Source: CAZJHX01 sp964545715
Lineage (GTDB): Bacteria > Myxococcota_A > UBA9042 > GCA-2863065
Reading direction: 5' to 3'
Length of the DNA: 16,301 nt
Assembly: GCA_964545715.1 (NCBI GenBank)
Contig: CAZJHX010000207.1
Location: 1-16,301, forward strand
The translations under genes and the position numbers were made by a program. Position 1 is the stretch's first letter; each line of letters opens with the position of its first letter. The notes beneath the pieces were generated by a model. The model was not told the DNA's origin. It did no database searches and worked only from the letters and a program-made list of their open reading frames with translations. Below, piece by piece: positions 14,170 to 16,301 of the stretch.

Positions 14170-14727
14170 TCAGAACGGGATGTCGTCGTCCTTGACCGCC
14201 GGTGGCGGCGCCGGCGGCAGGGTGATCGGGGGGCGGCCCTGGCCCGCCGGCGCCATCGCCGACTCTAGTTGTTGTTGTTGTGGGGCAGCGTGTTGTGGGG
14301 CTGCGCGCTGTGCGGCTGCGTTGCCGTACTGTTGGGCGGCGCCGCCGTACTGCGGACCCGACGGGCGGGCGCCCGGTTGGCGTGTGTCGGAGCCGACCGG
14401 GGTGCGTCGCAGGTTAGTGACCTCGTGGGCTTTGACGCTGCTGTAGGTGCGCTTGCCCGTTTGGTCTTCGACGACGTCGTTGCGGATGGAGCCCAGGACC
14501 AGGACGTGGTCGCCTTTGTGCAGCCAGCGCACGCAGTAGTCCGCCGTCCGGCCCCAGACGCTGACGCGGTGCCAGTCCGTGCGCTCGCGCTTTTCGCCCG
14601 TGCCCGTTCTCCAGCTGTGGCTGGTGGCCAGACGCAGATCGACGACAGTGTCGCCGCTGGGCAGGATCTTGGGGTCCGGCTCGGCGCCCAGATGGCCGCG
14701 CAGCATGACCAGGTTGTTGGATCTCAT
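14170..14727 (-). CDS. ssb: Single-stranded DNA-binding protein
   Basis: The 185-aa product starts with an OB-fold domain (about residues 1-108). It has the SSB landmarks NNLVMLRGHLGAEP, TDWHRVSVWGRTADYC and a KGDHVLVLGSIR strand. A Gly/Pro/Gln-rich linker (about 110-178, including a QQQQ run) leads to the acidic tip DDDIPF, the site where SSB contacts partner proteins. The length is typical. ATG 14727 is fixed by AAAGGAG eight bases upstream; longer in-frame starts would reach into recA. It is second in the recA-ssb unit. Confidence 0.96.
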   Translation of the reverse strand: MRSNNLVMLRGHLGAEPDPKILPSGDTVVDLRLATSHSWRTGTGEKRERTDWHRVSVWGRTADYCVRWLHKGDHVLVLGSIRNDVVEDQTGKRTYSSVKAHEVTNLRRTPVGSDTRQPGARPSGPQYGGAAQQYGNAAAQRAAPQHAAPQQQQLESAMAPAGQGRPPITLPPAPPPAVKDDDIPF

Positions 14728-14756
14728 AGTTGCTCCTTTGGGGATCTTCGGGTGGT

Positions 14757-15764
14757 TCAGGCCGCGGCCTTTTTCTTCTGCGGCGAGGCCCAAGCGGCGC
14801 GGATGGCGGTCTCGAGCTCCTGGGCCAGCTCCGGCTTGTTGCGCAGCTGGGCGCAGGCTTTGACGCGGCCCGGGCCCAGGCGGTTGTCGCCGAAGCTGAG
14901 CCAGGTGCCGCGCTTTTTGCACAGGCCGAGGTCGACGCCAAAGTCGAGCAGCTCACCCTCGCGATTGATGCCCTTGCCGAAGATGATGTCCATCTCGGCC
15001 TCGGTGTGGGGCGGGGCGACCTTGTTTTTGACCACCTTGACCCGAGCGCGCGCGCCGTAGGGGCGATCCCCATGTTTCAGAGTGCCGATACGCCGGATCT
15101 GGACGCGCACCGAGCTGTAGAAGCGCAGCGCTCGACCTCCTGTCGTGGTCTCGGGCGAGCCGAAGGTCACGCCGATCTTGGTGCGGACCTGGTTGATGAA
15201 GACGACCATGCTGCCTTTTCGGTGAATGACCGGGGTGAGCTTGCGCAGGGCCTGACTCATGAGCCGGGCCTGCAGGCCGACATGGTGGTCGCCCATGGAT
15301 CCCTCGATCTCAGCGCGTGGAACCAGGGCGGCGACCGAGTCGATGATGATGAGCTCGACGGACGCCTCGCGAATGAGGCTTTCGACGATCTCCAGCGCCT
15401 CTTCGCCGCAGTCGGGTTGGGACAGCAGCAGGCCGTCGACGTTGACGCCAAGGGCCTGGGCGTACTGACGATCCAGCGCGTGCTCGGCATCGATGAACGC
15501 GACGAGACCGCCCGCCTTCTGGGTCTGGGCCGCCAGGTTCAGGCTGAGGGTGGTCTTGCCGCTGGCCTCGGGGCCATAGATCTCGATGACGCGGCCACGC
15601 GGCAGGCCGCCCACGCCGAGCGCCCGATCGAAGCCGATCGAGCCGGTCGAGACGACCGGGACGTCGGCGGCCGGGGTGTCGGACATCACCTGGATGGACT
15701 CGTCTCCGAAGTTGCTGAGAATGGCTTCGGCGGCGCGGCGGGCTCTGTCTTTGATGGATTCCAA
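14757..15764 (-). CDS. recA: Recombinase RecA
   Basis: RecA binds single-stranded DNA, drives strand exchange and activates SOS cleavage. The 335-aa protein has Walker A GPEASGKT, the catalytic Glu in FIDAEHALD, and Walker B LIIIDSVAAL. The L1 region is EIEGSMGDHHVGLQARLMSQALRKL-like and the L2 core is NQVRTKIGVTFGSPETTTGG. The start is TTG 15764, supported by GGAGG six bases upstream. The C-terminus is short and ends SPQKKKAAA, so the acidic tail seen in E. coli RecA is absent. It lies 29 bp before ssb and is probably co-transcribed. No LexA gene or recognisable SOS box is visible. Confidence 0.97.
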   Translation of the reverse strand: MESIKDRARRAAEAILSNFGDESIQVMSDTPAADVPVVSTGSIGFDRALGVGGLPRGRVIEIYGPEASGKTTLSLNLAAQTQKAGGLVAFIDAEHALDRQYAQALGVNVDGLLLSQPDCGEEALEIVESLIREASVELIIIDSVAALVPRAEIEGSMGDHHVGLQARLMSQALRKLTPVIHRKGSMVVFINQVRTKIGVTFGSPETTTGGRALRFYSSVRVQIRRIGTLKHGDRPYGARARVKVVKNKVAPPHTEAEMDIIFGKGINREGELLDFGVDLGLCKKRGTWLSFGDNRLGPGRVKACAQLRNKPELAQELETAIRAAWASPQKKKAAA

Positions 15765-15893
15765 TCTGTTCCTCCAAGATCCGTATGTGGGTGGGCCCGA
15801 CGCGAGATGCGCGGGGTCCTCGCCCCAAAAGCAGTGCGAGGAGTGGGCCAGGATGGCGGCGCTGTAAGTACGGTCAGTTAGAGGCGGACGGCG

Positions 15894-15937
15894 GTCTCAC
15901 GCAGTCCCATTCGTGAGACTGTGGTCCAAGAATGGGA
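15894..15937. promoter_or_regulatory. Interlocked inverted repeats, possible pseudoknot or double operator
   Basis: GTCTCACG (15894-15901) pairs with CGTGAGAC (15912-15919). TCCCATTC (15905-15912) pairs with GAATGGGA (15930-15937). Both are perfect 8-bp pairs. The first arm of pair two sits in the loop of pair one, so an RNA from either strand could adopt an H-type pseudoknot. The loops would be about 3, 0 and 11 bases, if pair two uses seven base pairs. As DNA they are two overlapping dyads. They lie about 130-173 bases upstream of recA. Confidence 0.5.
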
Positions 15938-15993
15938 GTAAATGAGACAAATGCGTGACGGATTGGCGCGGCTGTCGCCAAGCAATGATCACA

Positions 15994-16023
15994 TTGACTT
16001 TCGCGGGTGCGCGCAGGTAGTAT
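15994..16023 (+). promoter_or_regulatory. Sigma-70-type promoter for the right-edge lipoprotein
   Basis: TTGACT (15994-15999) and TAGTAT (16018-16023) are separated by 18 bases, close to the consensus TTGACA-N17-TATAAT. Transcription would begin near 16030, leaving a leader of about 54 bases before ATG 16084. The leader includes a GGAG at 16070-16073. Confidence 0.6.
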
Positions 16024-16083
16024 GCCGCACCTTTTTCCGGGCCCGGGGCGGCCACCCTACGTCGTTTTTGGAGCGTTCCTGAC

Positions 16084-16301
16084 ATGCGTGTTCTGGTTGA
16101 TAAGTTGGCACTTCCGATCATCCTCTTCGCGGCCATCGGCCTGACGTCCATGGGCTGCGGCGACAGCACAGCGGATGACACGGGCGACGCGACCACCACC
16201 GGCGAGCCCGACACCACGGACACCGGCACCGGCGACACCACCGATACCGGCGAGCCCGACACCACCGATACCGGCGAGCCCGACACCACGGACACGACCG
16301 A
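16084..16301 (+). CDS. Lipoprotein with Thr/Asp/Gly/Glu/Pro repeats, truncated by window end
   Basis: About 72 codons are visible and no stop is reached. The N-terminus is a lipoprotein signal (MRVLVDKLALPIILF, then a hydrophobic stretch to a lipobox TSMGC), with the lipidated Cys at residue 25. It is followed by a low-complexity, acidic linker built of EPDTTDTG-like eight-residue units. At DNA level a 24-bp unit recurs, for example at 16252-16275 and again from 16276. Such acidic Thr-rich linkers after a lipobox are common in Myxococcota surface lipoproteins and usually tether a downstream domain; here that domain lies outside the window. ATG 16084 has GGAG ten bases upstream. The opposite-strand frame of Ser/Val/Pro repeats is a shadow. 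Confidence 0.8.
   Translation, partial: MRVLVDKLALPIILFAAIGLTSMGCGDSTADDTGDATTTGEPDTTDTGTGDTTDTGEPDTTDTGEPDTTDTT
16204..16301 (+). repeat. 24-bp coding repeats in the lipoprotein linker
   Basis: GAGCCCGAC followed by Thr/Asp/Gly codons recurs at 16204, 16252 and 16276. The 16228-16251 segment is a variant unit that starts with ACCGGCGAC. The units encode EPDTTDTG-like octapeptides. The array runs off the window, so its full copy number is unknown. Confidence 0.7.

Larger units (their letters stand above)
15765..16083. other. Divergent recA/lipoprotein intergenic region
   Basis: This 319-bp non-coding stretch separates leftward recA from a rightward lipoprotein gene. It holds the recA ribosome binding site (GGAGG on the minus strand, near 15771-15775). 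It also holds two interlocked inverted repeats at 15894-15937 and a sigma-70-type promoter at 15994-16023. A 10-bp palindrome CCGGGCCCGG lies at 16037-16046. I could not place a convincing recA promoter. Confidence 0.6.

Noticed and set aside
14728..14922. Starting ssb at an upstream in-frame ATG near 14922
   Set aside because: It would overlap recA by 166 bases and add non-SSB sequence. ATG 14727 has an AAAGGAG site and gives the standard SSB N-terminus.
15767..15771. TGTTC near the recA start as part of a LexA box
   Set aside because: No matching GAAC half-site lies at the spacing needed for a TGTTC-type or CTG-N10-CAG box, and it overlaps the ribosome binding site region.
14730..15881. 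A 383-codon open frame on the plus strand opposite recA
   Set aside because: It is a shadow of recA with biased Asp/Gly/Val composition, no family motif and no ribosome binding site.

Overview
The window is high-GC, densely coded bacterial DNA with short intergenic gaps. The gene content points to a deltaproteobacterial or Myxococcota-like organism. The clues are Cys-rich CxGKxCGxDGCGGSCG repeat proteins, a Thr/Asp/Gly/Glu/Pro-repeat lipoprotein, two short lipoproteins with MGC lipoboxes, a PilZ-receiver fusion and a sigma-54-controlled RNA repair cluster. This placement is inference from gene style; no rRNA or tRNA gene is present to confirm it.

Layout from left to right. Positions 1-59 are AT-rich and unlike the rest, and they run into a Cys-rich six-module protein gene (60-1724) that is split by an in-frame TAA at 1218-1220. 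A small Cys-rich lipoprotein follows (1800-2078), then a SpoU/TrmH-type RNA 2'-O-methyltransferase (2165-2638). Next is a complete RNA repair locus: rtcB and rtcA form a leftward operon (4880 to 2619), and the sigma-54 activator rtcR diverges rightwards (5016-6605). rtcR is translationally coupled to a DUF1697 gene (6605-7153). The 135-bp rtcB/rtcR intergenic region holds a candidate -24/-12 promoter for rtcBA and a 23-bp imperfect dyad just before the rtcR start.

The middle of the window (7150-12352) is a mixed chromosomal neighbourhood. Leftward genes are an unknown five-helix membrane protein and a PilZ-receiver protein. Rightward genes are an EamA/DMT exporter, a YbfF-like alpha/beta hydrolase, an orphan protein resembling the winged-helix domain of certain AAA+ ATPases, and a 400-aa protein with a SWIM-like C-x2-C-x4-C-x-H motif.

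The right part (12365-15764) is leftward. It holds a GNAT acetyltransferase overlapping an amidohydrolase by 4 bp, and a recA-ssb operon with recA first and a 29-bp gap to ssb. The recA upstream region (15765-16083) contains two interlocked perfect inverted repeats with the topology of an H-type pseudoknot, then a good sigma-70-type promoter facing right into a lipoprotein gene cut by the window end.

Functionally, the clearest system is RNA repair. The RtcR CARF-like domain is expected to sense damaged RNA ends, activate sigma-54 transcription of rtcBA, and so produce the ligase RtcB and the cyclase RtcA. An RNA methyltransferase gene converges on rtcA with a 20-bp overlap. RecA and SSB form a second, DNA-repair unit.
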